NCBI GenBank assembly: GCA_964244585.1
Contig: CAXTJM010000002.1
Coordinates: 307,413-371,412 of the forward strand
Source of the DNA: LMUY01 sp964244585
Lineage (GTDB): Bacteria; Pseudomonadota; Alphaproteobacteria; Acetobacterales; Acetobacteraceae
Direction: 5' to 3'
Length of the DNA stretch: 64,000 bases
Shown piece after piece: positions 22,844 to 33,606 of the stretch. Each line of letters begins with the position of its first letter. Position 1 is the stretch's first letter. Both the position numbers and the translations under genes were made by a program. The notes under the pieces are model-generated. The model was not told where the DNA came from. It saw only the letters and a list, made by a program, of their open reading frames with translations, and did no database searches.

Positions 22844-23154
22844 GACATTCTCCTGCCTACCATGGTCCTGGACGGAGTTGGTTTGGCCGGTTGCGATGTT
22901 TCGGCGTGCCGGCTGTGGGGCTGAAGCATGGTGAGGCGCGCAGGTTTCGCAGGGGCAGGTCGATGACGCTGAATTGTCGGCTGCGTACGGTTGAGCGCAG
23001 GAAGGATCATGCACCTATGGGACCGTGTCACAGGACCGGCGATTGGTGATGCCGTGCCGGGGCGACGCTGGCCGGTGGCTCGACCGCCGGGTGATGGAGG
23101 AGGCAGATCGGAGCAACCCTTGCGATCGGCTGCGCAACGGGCAGGATGCCGGCC

Positions 23155-23925
23155 ATGAACAGCACCGCTGCCGACCGCGACCGTCCGGCAGACACCCGGG
23201 AGGTTCGCCTCATCGACTTCGACGTGCTTGCCTTCGATTGCTATGGCACGCTGATCGACTGGGAGGGCGGCATCCGGAGCGCGCTGCAGCCGTTGCTGGC
23301 CCGTGTGGCCGCGCCGCTCGGTCGCGACGCCGCCCTGCAGCTGTTCGCCCGCGAGGAGTCCGCGCAGCAGGCGGAGACGCCGGCAATGATCTATTCCGAG
23401 CTGCTGCGCATCGTGCACGGCCGCATCGCCCGTGCACTCGGCGTCGAGGAGGATGAGGCCGAGGCGAAGGCGTTCGGCGCCTCCGTGCCGGCCTGGCCCG
23501 CTTTCCCGGACAGCGCGGAGGCGCTCGCCTACCTTAAGCAACACTACAAGTTGGTGATCCTCTCCAACGTCGACCGCGAGAGCTTCCGGGGGAGCAATGC
23601 GCGGCTCGGCGTGGCATTCGACGCGGTCTATACCGCCCAGGACATCGGCTCCTACAAGCCCGACATGCGCAACTTCGACTACTTGCTGGCCCGGCAGGCG
23701 GAGCTGGGCGTGCCGAAGGACAAGATCCTGATCACGGCGCAGAGCCTGTTCCACGACCACGCTCCGGCCAAGGCTGCCGGGCTCCGCTCCGCCTGGATCG
23801 ATCGCCGCCACGCGCAGGAGGGCTGGGGCGCCACGATGCCGCCGCCTGCGGGCGTTGCCTTCGAGTTCCGGTTCGACAGCATGGCCGCCTTCGCCGCCGC
23901 CCATGCGAAGGCGTCGCGCGCCTAG
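23155..23925 (+). CDS. HAD-superfamily hydrolase, haloacid dehalogenase type II-like
   Basis: About 256 residues from ATG 23155, chosen because AGGA lies nine bases upstream (ATG 23146 has none). FDVLAFDCYGTLIDWEGG holds motif I (nucleophile Asp), VILSNVDRESF motif II with Ser, and IGSYKPDMRNFDYLL motif III with Lys; ITAQSLFHDHAPAKAAG replaces the usual acidic pair of motif IV. The helical cap (residues 35-110) is of the L-2-haloacid dehalogenase kind. The substrate could be a 2-halo acid or a phosphate ester. Divergent from the small gene at 22724. Confidence 0.85.
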   Translation: MNSTAADRDRPADTREVRLIDFDVLAFDCYGTLIDWEGGIRSALQPLLARVAAPLGRDAALQLFAREESAQQAETPAMIYSELLRIVHGRIARALGVEEDEAEAKAFGASVPAWPAFPDSAEALAYLKQHYKLVILSNVDRESFRGSNARLGVAFDAVYTAQDIGSYKPDMRNFDYLLARQAELGVPKDKILITAQSLFHDHAPAKAAGLRSAWIDRRHAQEGWGATMPPPAGVAFEFRFDSMAAFAAAHAKASRA

Positions 23926-24042
23926 CGATCTTGCCGGGCGCCACGCCGCTTGCCGGAGTGCCCGAGGACGATCGGTGCCACGGGGCCGTTCTTTTCAGGC
24001 TGCCCCCGGGTCCGGAAGCTGGAACATCGCGGCGGCGGCCAC

Positions 24043-24675
24043 ATGTTCCACCGCATGAGCGATCTTGAAGGCTTTCCCCGGCACGCCTTCGTAAAGTCCG
24101 ATCCGTCTGCGGACGCGCTGTTCTACGCCCAGCCGCGCCTCGTCACCCACATCGACGACGGCGCGATCGCAGCGGTGACGCAGCTTTACCGGGAGACCCT
24201 GCCGGCCGGGGGCACGATCCTGGACCTCATGGGCAGTTGGGTCAGCCACTTACCGGCGGACATGGCGTTCGCCCGGGTGAGCGGACACGGAATGAACGCG
24301 GAGGAATTGGCGGCCAACAAGCGCCTGAACGACTGGTTCGTGCAGGACCTCAACGCGAACCCGATCCTGCCGTTGCCGGACCATACGTTCGATGCGGTTT
24401 GCCAATGCGTCTCCATCCAATACCTGCAACGGCCCGTGGCTGTGTTCCGCGAGGTGCTGCGCGTGCTCAAGCCAGGGACCCCGCTGGTGGTCACGTTTTC
24501 CAACCGCTGCTTTCCGACCAAGGCCGTCGCGATCTGGCAGGCGTTGCAGGGGCCGGAGCAACAGGAACTTGTTTCGCTCTACATGACCCGGGCTGGCTTC
24601 CCAGCCGTGGAGACGAGCGAAGTGCTGCCTGCGGGCGGCGACCCGATCTGGGCGGTCATCGGCCGTACGCCTTGA
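24043..24675 (+). CDS. SAM-dependent methyltransferase (class I)
   Basis: About 210 residues from ATG 24043 (ATG 24055 is an alternative). ILDLMGSWVSHLPADM is motif I (the usual Gly-rich loop reads DLMGSW), LPDHTFDAVCQCVSIQYLQ is motif IV, and VLRVLKPGTPLVVTFSN the post-motif strand. The form is that of small uncharacterised methyltransferases of alphaproteobacteria; no substrate clue. Confidence 0.8.
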   Translation: MFHRMSDLEGFPRHAFVKSDPSADALFYAQPRLVTHIDDGAIAAVTQLYRETLPAGGTILDLMGSWVSHLPADMAFARVSGHGMNAEELAANKRLNDWFVQDLNANPILPLPDHTFDAVCQCVSIQYLQRPVAVFREVLRVLKPGTPLVVTFSNRCFPTKAVAIWQALQGPEQQELVSLYMTRAGFPAVETSEVLPAGGDPIWAVIGRTP

Positions 24676-24780
24676 CCGGGGCAACGTCTCGCGCGGCGTG
24701 GATCCGGTTGATGATCTCGCAATCGGGACTTTCCTGGGGCTTCCTTCAGGACGAAGGCGAGCCGGGTCATGAGGCGCCCC

Positions 24781-25596
24781 TCAGGTCAGCGGGATCGTCA
24801 TGGCCTCGATGATCGGCGCGGTTTCCGGCCTCACCCCGCGCCACAGGGCGAAGGCTTCGGCCGCCTGCTCCACCAGCATGCCGACGCCGTCGGCGAGGCG
24901 GCCGGCCCCCGCCTGCTTGGCGAGGCGCAGGAACGGGGTCAGGCCCTTGCCATACGCCAAGTCGTAGGCCAGGCAGCCCGGCGCGAACACGGCGGGCGGC
25001 ACGGGGAGCAACCCGCCGGTGAGGCTGGCCGAGGTCGCGTTGACCACGAGCTCGAAAGTGCCCGCTATCGCGTCATAGGTCGTTGCCCGGACCGCTGCCT
25101 CCGCAAACGGTCCAAGCAGGTCCTCGGCCTTGGCGAGCGTCCTGTTGACGAGGATGAGCTCGGCTGGCGAGGCGGCCAGGAAAGGCCGCAACGCCCCACG
25201 GGCCGCGCCGCCCGCCCCCAGCATCAATATGCGTCGCCCCTTCAGCTTGACGCCGAGATTGTGCTCGAGATCGCGCACCAGGCCGACACCGTCGAAGTTC
25301 GAGCCCACCACCCGGTCGCCGTCGAACGAAAGGCAGTTCACGGCGCCGGCCAGGCGGGCATCCTCCTGCAGCTCCGTCGCATAGCCGACCGCGTCGAGCT
25401 TGAACGGCGCAGTGACGTTCAAACCCCGGCCGCCCTGCGCGCGGAACGCATCGACGTCGGCCGCGAATCGTCCGGCCACGCCCTCGATTTTCCCATAGGC
25501 GAGGTCCTGCCCGGTCGCCTGGGCAAACGCCAGGTGGATGTCCGGCGACTTGGAATGGGCGATGGGCCGCCCGATGACGGCATAGCGATCGGCCAC
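24781..25596 (-). CDS. aroE: Shikimate dehydrogenase (AroE)
   Basis: NADPH-dependent reduction of 3-dehydroshikimate in aromatic amino acid synthesis. 271 residues from GTG 25596, favoured over ATG 25632 because AAGGA lies six bases upstream and MADRYAVIGRPIAHSKSP then begins exactly at the conserved N-terminus with the shikimate-binding SKSP. NVTAPFKLDA carries the catalytic Lys, and GAGGAARGALRPFLA with LVNRTLAKAE is the NADP fold and its Arg pocket. C-terminal DGVGMLVEQAAEAFALW is typical. No other aro gene is nearby. Confidence 0.93.
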   Translation of the reverse strand: MADRYAVIGRPIAHSKSPDIHLAFAQATGQDLAYGKIEGVAGRFAADVDAFRAQGGRGLNVTAPFKLDAVGYATELQEDARLAGAVNCLSFDGDRVVGSNFDGVGLVRDLEHNLGVKLKGRRILMLGAGGAARGALRPFLAASPAELILVNRTLAKAEDLLGPFAEAAVRATTYDAIAGTFELVVNATSASLTGGLLPVPPAVFAPGCLAYDLAYGKGLTPFLRLAKQAGAGRLADGVGMLVEQAAEAFALWRGVRPETAPIIEAMTIPLT

Positions 25597-25649
25597 GATG
25601 CATCCTTGGTAAAGCACGCCGTCGCGCTGCATCGCGGCGGCGAGTTCGA

Positions 25650-25775
25650 ACGAACTGCCAAGCTGTCCAGCGCAGGTTCCGGCGTGGCGTCGATCGCACC
25701 ATAGCTCGCCAGCACACGGAGGCGCTCGTGGTCCGAATCCCCCGCTTCACCCGGGTGGGAGGCGTGCTGAGACAT
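25650..25775 (-). pseudogene. N-terminal scrap of a GAF-domain sensor protein
   Basis: From ATG 25775: MSQHASHPGEAGDSDHERLR, then VLASYGAIDATPEPALDSL. This is the standard opening of GAF-domain histidine kinases and diguanylate cyclases. After about 40 codons the frame breaks; a neighbouring frame continues FELAAAM, then the shikimate dehydrogenase begins. The rest of the sensor gene is gone. Confidence 0.55.
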
Positions 25776-26036
25776 ACGGCGTGATACTGGCGGCACGGGT
25801 TGATGTTAATACCGATCGTCCGGAGCGTCAGGCCTTTGAAATCGATGCCGTCGCGGATTTGCTTCCGGCCCGGCTCCCATGGGGCCTTCGGGCTCTGCCG
25901 GGCGACCGCCTGGTCCAATGGGCACCAACTCGCCTTGCCTGCGCTCGGTGACGGCGGATAGTGGCCGCAAAGAAGGCCGGGCGGCATCCGCAGCGGACGT
26001 CACGCGTTGTCACGGTTCCAAGAACGGAGATGGCCT

Positions 26037-26321
26037 GTGTTGAGCATGACGAGACGGCTGCTGCCGATGGTCCTGGCCGTAGGCTTGCTGTCTGCCGGTC
26101 CCGCAGTCGCGGAGGTGACTTCGCCGAACGGCGCCAGCGTGCAGGCAGTCCAATACTATGGCGGTTATCGCGGCTATGGCGGCTACCATGGCCGGCCCGG
26201 CTTCTATGGTCGCCCTCGCTTCTATGGTCGACCCGGCTTCTATGGCCGTCGCTTGTACGGTCGCGGCTACTATGGCGGTCGCGGCTACGGAGGCGGCTAT
26301 GGACGTGGTGGTTTTCGCTAG
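26037..26321 (+). CDS. Secreted Gly/Tyr/Arg-rich repetitive protein
   Basis: About 94 residues. GTG 26037 is chosen for the GGAG site seven bases before it; ATG 26046 is the other option. A signal peptide (RLLPMVLAVGLLSAGPAVAE) is followed by a low-complexity tail of GYGG, GRPGFYG and GRGYYGG units. Such glycine/tyrosine-rich exported proteins occur widely in Acetobacteraceae and Rhizobiales; function unknown, possibly envelope-associated. The repeats are near-identical at the DNA level, so they can expand or contract. Confidence 0.7.
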   Translation: MLSMTRRLLPMVLAVGLLSAGPAVAEVTSPNGASVQAVQYYGGYRGYGGYHGRPGFYGRPRFYGRPGFYGRRLYGRGYYGGRGYGGGYGRGGFR

Positions 26322-26401
26322 GCCGCCACGTCCCGGTGGCCTTGCAAGACGTCGCCATGCGAACGCTAATGCGTCCGCATCGTTGATTTGACGGCGGCGC
26401 C

Positions 26402-26740
26402 ATGGCCAGGCTGGCACAGCGCCCCCGATCCACGCCGTCACCGGTCCCAGCCGCGCTGGAGCGTCTAGCCAAGCTGTCCGGCGCCGGCACGGGCGCAGCC
26501 CGCATGGCGCGGGAGGCGGGAAAGATCATCGGCGAATGGGGCCTTGAGGGCCTGGACGCCAGCACCCTGCGCGAACGGCTGGAGACGCTGCGCGACGACC
26601 TAGCCGGTGGTGTGACGCAGGCGGAGGAGGCTTCCGGCGACATCGACGGCAGCGACAGGGGTGCAGTCCGCCAGGCGAAGGCCACGTTGGACGGGCTAGC
26701 CGCTGCGCATGGGGCTGTCGTGACGGCACTGGATAGTTAG
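26402..26740 (+). CDS. Small helical protein, unknown
   Basis: 112 residues from ATG 26402; alanine-rich and predicted helical, with coiled-coil character (STLRERLETLRDDLAGGVTQ). No membrane segment or known motif. It begins 80 bases after the Gly/Tyr-rich gene and may share its transcript. Confidence 0.5.
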   Translation: MARLAQRPRSTPSPVPAALERLAKLSGAGTGAARMAREAGKIIGEWGLEGLDASTLRERLETLRDDLAGGVTQAEEASGDIDGSDRGAVRQAKATLDGLAAAHGAVVTALDS

Positions 26741-27108
26741 GTGGCGTGCGTCGCTTCGCCTCCGGCCGGCGCAGTCGGCGCGGTCGGCGCCAAGGTCGCC
26801 ATGCTGGAGCCGGAGCCGGCACTGAACCTGGCATCCAAGCGCGCTGGACAGACTGTCCCCGTGGTTCGGCTTCCCATACGCCTGGTCAATGAACAACCTA
26901 CGAGGTTCGGACAATATCCGCACTGCAGCGTACCATCTCGCACGTGGCTTATGATAAATGATAGTATAAAAATACTCACTGCCCCAATTAGTCACTAACA
27001 AGCTGAAAATTACTGTGGTATGCCAGTTATATCTCCGACGTAGGTCGTCAAAATCTGTCGGAGATCGAGAGGCGCTGCCCTCCCACTCTTGGGAGACTGG
27101 GGGCTCAC
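26741..27108 (+). other. Gene-free stretch with an AT-rich patch
   Basis: No frame is convincing. Bases about 26945-27020 are strikingly AT-rich for this genome (runs such as ATAGTATAAAAATACTCA), a possible promoter for the gene at 27109 or a mark of acquired DNA. Confidence 0.4.
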
Positions 27109-27387
27109 GTGGCACGGTATTCTATTCGATGGATCTACGAGGATGGCTCGGCCAGTCCTGGATTTGACGTCGATTGCCCGGCAGACCACCACGCCTTGGA
27201 ATATGCCGAGCAATGCTTGCCGCCAGCTTCGCGGGCGGAGGTATGGGAAGGAGCACGGCGTATCGGACGGGTGTTCGGCATGCAAAGCGCCTGCTGGCAA
27301 CCGGCGAGCATATGCCCGGATTCCATTCAGTGCATCACTGTTCAAGCAGACACCTCGACGAATGATAAGGTGGCTAAACCAATATAG
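27109..27387 (+). CDS. Small hypothetical protein
   Basis: 92 residues from GTG 27109. It opens MARYSIRWIYEDGSASPGFD, with acidic residues and beta-strand alternation, then EYAEQCLPPASRAEVWEGAR. The opening resembles DUF6894-type proteins such as the one at 27577, and the two may be distant duplicates. Cytoplasmic; function unknown. Confidence 0.5.
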   Translation: MARYSIRWIYEDGSASPGFDVDCPADHHALEYAEQCLPPASRAEVWEGARRIGRVFGMQSACWQPASICPDSIQCITVQADTSTNDKVAKPI

Positions 27388-27576
27388 CGGGGCTGATACT
27401 GAGATACAGGAGCTGGCAGACGGCGAGCAATGTGTCTTGAATTACTTTGCCCGACGGGCACTAATCGGTCGTAATCGACCCTGGCGCTCCCATTTAGCAG
27501 TAATCGGCAGCCACGACTAGGGCGCTGCCGACCGAGAGACACTGCGTGCTCCCGCGCCCTGAGGCAGGAGTACGAC

Positions 27577-27825
27577 ATGCCGCGCTACTTTTTCAACGTC
27601 CAAGATGGCAGGAATATCGTGGACCATACCGGGACTGAGTTACCCGACATTTACGCTGCGCAGAATGAAGCCATAAGATACAGTGGTGAACTCTTGCAAG
27701 AGACGGGTGCCAGATTTTGGAACGAAACCGAGTGGGTTTTAAGAGTGAGTGACGAAAATGGTGCGGTCTTATTCGTTCTGCGCTTTTCTGCCGAGGAACG
27801 CAGCGTGACGTCTTCACGAAACTAG
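27577..27825 (+). CDS. DUF6894-family small protein
   Basis: 82 residues with MPRYFFNVQDGRNIVDHTGT, the signature start of DUF6894 proteins, then ELPDIYAAQNEAIRYSGEL. AGGAG lies 7-11 bases upstream of the ATG. The family is abundant in Rhizobiales and Acetobacteraceae, often in multicopy near stress genes; its role is unknown. Confidence 0.75.
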   Translation: MPRYFFNVQDGRNIVDHTGTELPDIYAAQNEAIRYSGELLQETGARFWNETEWVLRVSDENGAVLFVLRFSAEERSVTSSRN

Positions 27826-27852
27826 ATTCCGGAGTGTTTAAGAGCTGCTGCT

Positions 27853-28575
27853 CTATACGTTTCCGATGTCTTGCATATGCAGGTAGTTAGGGTTGAAGCC
27901 GCTGAATTGCTTCAGCTTGTCGATGTCCGGAATGACCAGCTTTTTATGGCTCAGCGTCATCAGGTTCTCCATGCGGAGACTTTGGAGCACGCGGTTCATG
28001 TGCACCGTCGAGAGGCCCATGGTTTCCCCCAAGATCGTCTGTGTAAGGGGAAGTTCGTAAGCGCCGTCAGTGACCAATCCGACGGCCTGCAGCCGCACCA
28101 AAAGTTCGCATAGAAGGTGCGCAACCCGCTTTTCGGCTGTTCTGCCCCCGATGTTGACAAGCCATTCCCGCAGCGTGGCTTCGTCCACGAGCGCTGCCCA
28201 CCAGAAAGCCCTCGCAATGCAGGGTCGTTCGATGAGTTCGAGGACGCGTTGCCGCGGGATGCCCACTACGGTGCATGGCGAGAGGGTGGAGATGCCATGG
28301 TCCATCGCCTTGAGAATGAACACGTGAAGATCGCAGATGTCGCCAGGGATCAGGTAAGCCATGATATGGCGTGTGCCGCCTGGCAGCATCTTGTAGCGGC
28401 AGGCGAAGCCCTCCAGGATCAAGCGGACGTCGGTCGGGGCATCGCCCTCTCGGATGATGTCCTGATAGGACCCGACAGTTCTGGGGTGTTGGATGATCTG
28501 GTCGAGCAGGCGCTTGTCGTCTTCGGGAAGCGGACCGAACATTTCAAGTTTCCGGATCAGCGGGTTAGGCAACAT
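27853..28575 (-). CDS. Crp/Fnr-family regulator (second copy)
   Basis: 240 residues: N-terminal beta-barrel (residues 20-125; AYLIPGDICDLH is the phosphate-loop position) and C-terminal helix-turn-helix LTQTILGETMGLSTVHMNRV. No Cys cluster of the Fnr type. The architecture and HTH match the regulator at 5061-5807, so the two form a paralogous pair of a type often called to heat, oxygen or stress response in alphaproteobacteria. No operon partner. Confidence 0.87.
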   Translation of the reverse strand: MLPNPLIRKLEMFGPLPEDDKRLLDQIIQHPRTVGSYQDIIREGDAPTDVRLILEGFACRYKMLPGGTRHIMAYLIPGDICDLHVFILKAMDHGISTLSPCTVVGIPRQRVLELIERPCIARAFWWAALVDEATLREWLVNIGGRTAEKRVAHLLCELLVRLQAVGLVTDGAYELPLTQTILGETMGLSTVHMNRVLQSLRMENLMTLSHKKLVIPDIDKLKQFSGFNPNYLHMQDIGNV

Positions 28576-28789
28576 CGACCTCCGATCCTAAACGTGGACC
28601 CTGCTCGTGAGAAAAATCCCGACCCGACGCTATCCGCAGGGACATGGTGTCTCCCAGCGATGGCGCGGCGAGGCATGCCGAATGAATTCGGGCACTGCGT
28701 GATCCCATCCGCCCGGGATCACGCGAGTACGGTGATCTATACGGCACGCTGTCGTTGGTTGGGCTTGGGCGTGCCTCATTCCAGCGCGC

Positions 28790-29227
28790 TTAAGACCGCA
28801 TCAGCGTTTTCGTAATGCCTTGAAGCGTGTTGCGAAGTGTAGCGAGCTCGTCTTCGGCGAGATCGACGCCGTGTCTGACATAGCTTTGTGCCTTGATCAT
28901 GTCGTCGCCCAGGGCCAAGCCGGCCGGCGTCAGTTCAGTGTAGATCACGCGGTTATCCTCGTCCTTTCGGGCGCGGGTGATCAACCCGGCCGCAACCAAG
29001 CGCTTGAGTATGGGTGACAAGGACCCAGCGTCCAGGCGTAGGGCCTGGGCGAGTTCACCCGAGTTGAGGCGCGATTTTCCACGAAGGGCAAGCAAGACTA
29101 GATATTGGGGAAAGGTAAGGTCGATCTTGTCCAAGTAACCTTTATATCGGTGAGTGATGGCATTGGTTGCAGCGTACAAGTTGAAACACAGCTGCTCTTC
29201 TAAACGTAGCGGAAAACCCCCACTCAT
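28790..29227 (-). CDS. OhrR-like MarR-family repressor
   Basis: About 145 residues from ATG 29227 (AAGGAAG upstream; ATG 29257 lacks a site). EEQLCFNLYAATNAITHRYK contains the single N-terminal Cys, in the place where OhrR senses organic peroxides; LTFPQYLVLLALRGKSRLNS leads into the winged helix with LRLDAGSLSPILKRLVAAGL. The Tyr partners that hydrogen-bond the thiolate are present (LYAATN, PQYLV). No ohr gene is beside it, so its targets lie elsewhere, perhaps the divergent small gene. Confidence 0.82.
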   Translation of the reverse strand: MSGGFPLRLEEQLCFNLYAATNAITHRYKGYLDKIDLTFPQYLVLLALRGKSRLNSGELAQALRLDAGSLSPILKRLVAAGLITRARKDEDNRVIYTELTPAGLALGDDMIKAQSYVRHGVDLAEDELATLRNTLQGITKTLMRS

Positions 29228-29276
29228 CTTGCCAACTTCCTTCAATCGCCCGGACATCCAAGTCCGCTAACATTTG

Positions 29277-29315
29277 TTAGAACACTAAGCAACCAAATAG
29301 AACTTAGCGTGCTAA
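29277..29315. promoter_or_regulatory. Operator-like inverted repeat between MarR gene and small gene
   Basis: TTAGAACACTAAG (29277-29289) and CTTAGCGTGCTAA (29303-29315) are inverted copies with 11 of 13 matches and a 13-base spacer. The site is in the AT-rich region upstream of the MarR gene. A MarR-family dimer would be expected to bind such a site; autoregulation is inferred. Confidence 0.45.
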
Positions 29316-29317
29316 TC

Positions 29318-29563
29318 TTAAGCGCGAGAAAATGGCGTGATCAATGTCGCGTAGGGTGGCAGGTTGTCCTGTACAACCTCTCCCCCCAGAGACCAGTCCA
29401 AAGCATCCATGATGTCGTACACCACGCCGATCAGGCGTTCGGCATCCTCTACCCGACCCTCTTGATGAGCTGCCTCGGCCAGAAGCAGAGCCCGCTTGTA
29501 GCTTGCTGGCTCGCGAACGAGGGCCAGGCTGAGATGATGAAGCATCCCATCTTTTTGTATCAT
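29318..29563 (-). CDS. Small hypothetical protein beside the MarR gene
   Basis: 81 residues from ATG 29563, with GGAG about nine bases upstream. The sequence has good helical and acidic composition (RALLLAEAAHQEGRVEDAER, then LIGVVYDIMDALDW). No family recognised. It lies upstream of the MarR gene on the same strand, so the inverted repeat between them may control the MarR gene only. Confidence 0.45.
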   Translation of the reverse strand: MIQKDGMLHHLSLALVREPASYKRALLLAEAAHQEGRVEDAERLIGVVYDIMDALDWSLGGEVVQDNLPPYATLITPFSRA

Positions 29564-29583
29564 TTATCAAGCGCTCCACACTT

Positions 29584-30245
29584 AAAAGCTAGGTTTAATT
29601 TGGCGCGCTAACCATTCCGAGGCAAGAAGAAACGTGTTCGAGCTGCCCAACTTCTGCTAATTATGGGTGATAAGAAGCATTTGTTAGTTTACCTGCTTCT
29701 CTGCAGACTGTCTTCTCGGGTGGCGGCCTCCAACAGGCACGGTCCTCGCGCAGATCGCCCGGTCCTGCAATGATGGTTGCGCGACCCCTGCATGGTGCCC
29801 CAGGACGAGGCGCGCTCACCGTGATGGTGTCTGCGCCGCTGTGCCGGGCGAGATTGGGCGGCGCTAAGGGGCTGTCTGGGTAGGTGCTTGCCGGCGTCGC
29901 CGCGCCGGGGAAGAACGGCACCACAGTAACGCTTACAGTTACCCGGCAGCTTGCCAGCAGCCTTCCAGATGTTGAAGAGCCTGAGCCGGAACCCCCATCC
30001 GACTCTACCTGTTTCGGTCACGCTCTAAGCTGGACGGCGCACAATGCCAACTTTCCACTCATCCGTGGAACCAGGCAGGCAACAACGTCAATGCGTATGT
30101 GCATAGCGACTCGCCGCTAAAGGAGCGTCCAGATACCTAATTGGGCCGCTACAGTCGGGCGACGTCGGGACGATCCGGTATTTACGTGCTTGCCGCGTCC
30201 GTCCCTCCGGGCCGTCGCCGTCAACCCTGTCCACGAGGTTCACAG
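29584..30245. other. Gene-free stretch upstream of catalase
   Basis: About 660 bases without a convincing gene. It mixes AT-rich (29584-29690) and GC-rich patches, with Pro-rich frames only. The catalase promoter should lie in the last 150 bases, but no clear -35/-10 pair was found. Confidence 0.4.
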
Positions 30246-32342
<2,097 letters not shown>

Positions 32343-32927
32343 AGGGGGCCCGGCATCCTGGCCGCTACGGGTCTTCACAGCCGCGCGCGGCGCTCTGGCC
32401 GGCTGTAACGACTACATTGCACAACCCCGTTAACTTGGATGTTGCATCAGGCATGAAGGCAGTAGAGCTGAGACGGGCTCAACACCCGGCATGAAGAGGC
32501 CTCTCTTTGACTTATTCGAAGTTCTCATTCCCGCGCCCCCAGTTCAACCCGGGGTCCGCCTACGTGAGCCGAAGTCAGTGGTTGCAGAGGCACGGAAGAA
32601 CATGGACGACGTCTGGACCAAGAAGATCAGCGCGGCCTTGTACCCGGCACAAGAAGATCCAGCAGTGCTACGACACGCAGCCCGAACAGATGGTCTACTA
32701 GCCACGTCGTAGCGACGTGCCGCAGGGTGTCCCCCCGGCAAGAGGCAATATAGCGCGGAATGAAGCCCGCAATAGTTTGACGATGGCAGGAAGTCCTATC
32801 GAGGTCCGTTAGGTCAAAGCCGAGGCTGAGCATAACGATTGCCGCGGCCTCGCTGGCAGAGCCGGCGGCAAGCGGGATGCAAGGCTCCTGCCGCCGTCTG
32901 CACTTCGTTTACAATGAAGGAATGATC
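32343..32927. other. Gene-poor stretch downstream of catalase
   Basis: Short frames exist (one at 32491-32712) but none shows a recognisable family or good start. Nothing is claimed except that bases 32420-32500 are less GC-rich than their surroundings. Confidence 0.35.
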
Positions 32928-33338
32928 ATGCCCAAGATGTTCGTCCACACGCGTGAGGGCACCTTAACGGCTTATACCCGCGCGCGGATAGCGACAGCAT
33001 TGACCGATCTGGGAATAAGCTGTGAACGGCTGGCCGAAACGGAGAAGGTGCGAGAGGGAGTCTGGGTTCTCTTCAGCGAACTCAAGTCGGATGCCGTGTT
33101 TAGTGGCGGCAAGGTTGCGACAGGACCGTTGATTGCCCTCGTCGTCTTTGCGCTGAAGGGAGGCCTCGACGAGGACGCACGAAGCAAGCTGATCGCCGGC
33201 GCGACGTCCATCTTCGGCGAGCACGCCGATTTGGACGAACCTGTTCCAGTATTTGTGACCATCCAGGAAACAGCGGAAGCAGACTGGGGCATGTACGGCA
33301 AACAAGCTTCTCTTGACGAGTTGCGCGGAGCCGACTGA
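32928..33338 (+). CDS. Tautomerase-family protein
   Basis: 136 residues from ATG 32928; AAGGA upstream fits this start, and Pro directly after Met would be the catalytic N-terminal Pro1 of tautomerases. MPKMFVHTREGTLTAYTRAR is the first strand-helix, and ADWGMYGKQASLDEL matches the C-terminal tail of bacterial tautomerase-like proteins. It would act on enol/keto acids; the substrate is unknown. Followed by a transposase fragment. Confidence 0.7.
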   Translation: MPKMFVHTREGTLTAYTRARIATALTDLGISCERLAETEKVREGVWVLFSELKSDAVFSGGKVATGPLIALVVFALKGGLDEDARSKLIAGATSIFGEHADLDEPVPVFVTIQETAEADWGMYGKQASLDELRGAD

Positions 33339-33367
33339 GGAGCCACCTCAGTGTCTATCCATGAACA

Positions 33368-33538
33368 TGTTTCGTCGTGCTACCCAAACGCTGGGTCGTC
33401 GAACGCACCATCGCATGGCTGGATCGGTGCCGCAGGTTGCCCAAGGACGGGGAGCGCGTGAACCGAAACGCACTCACCTTCCTGCGTTCGGGATCAATCA
33501 GGTTGATGGTTCGAAAGCTTTGTCAGACAGACAAATGA
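33368..33538 (+). pseudogene. C-terminal fragment of an IS5-family transposase
   Basis: The frame reads FVVLPKRWVVERTIAWLDRC, then RRLPKDGERVNRNALTFL and LMVRKLCQTDK before a stop at 33536-33538. This is the conserved DDE C-terminus of IS5/IS427-group transposases. All of the N-terminal two thirds is missing. Confidence 0.85.
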
Positions 33539-33606
33539 TCTTGGATAGACTCTCAGACGGGCCCCTGGCTCGGGTTACAAACCTCTCGCATTGAGAAGGA
33601 CCTACC

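Noticed and set aside
26741..26998. 85-codon frame from GTG
   Set aside because: Low-complexity alanine/valine start and no conserved feature.
32491..32712. 73-codon frame as a phasin-like gene
   Set aside because: A weak resemblance only (KNMDDVWTKK); no supporting motif or ribosome site.
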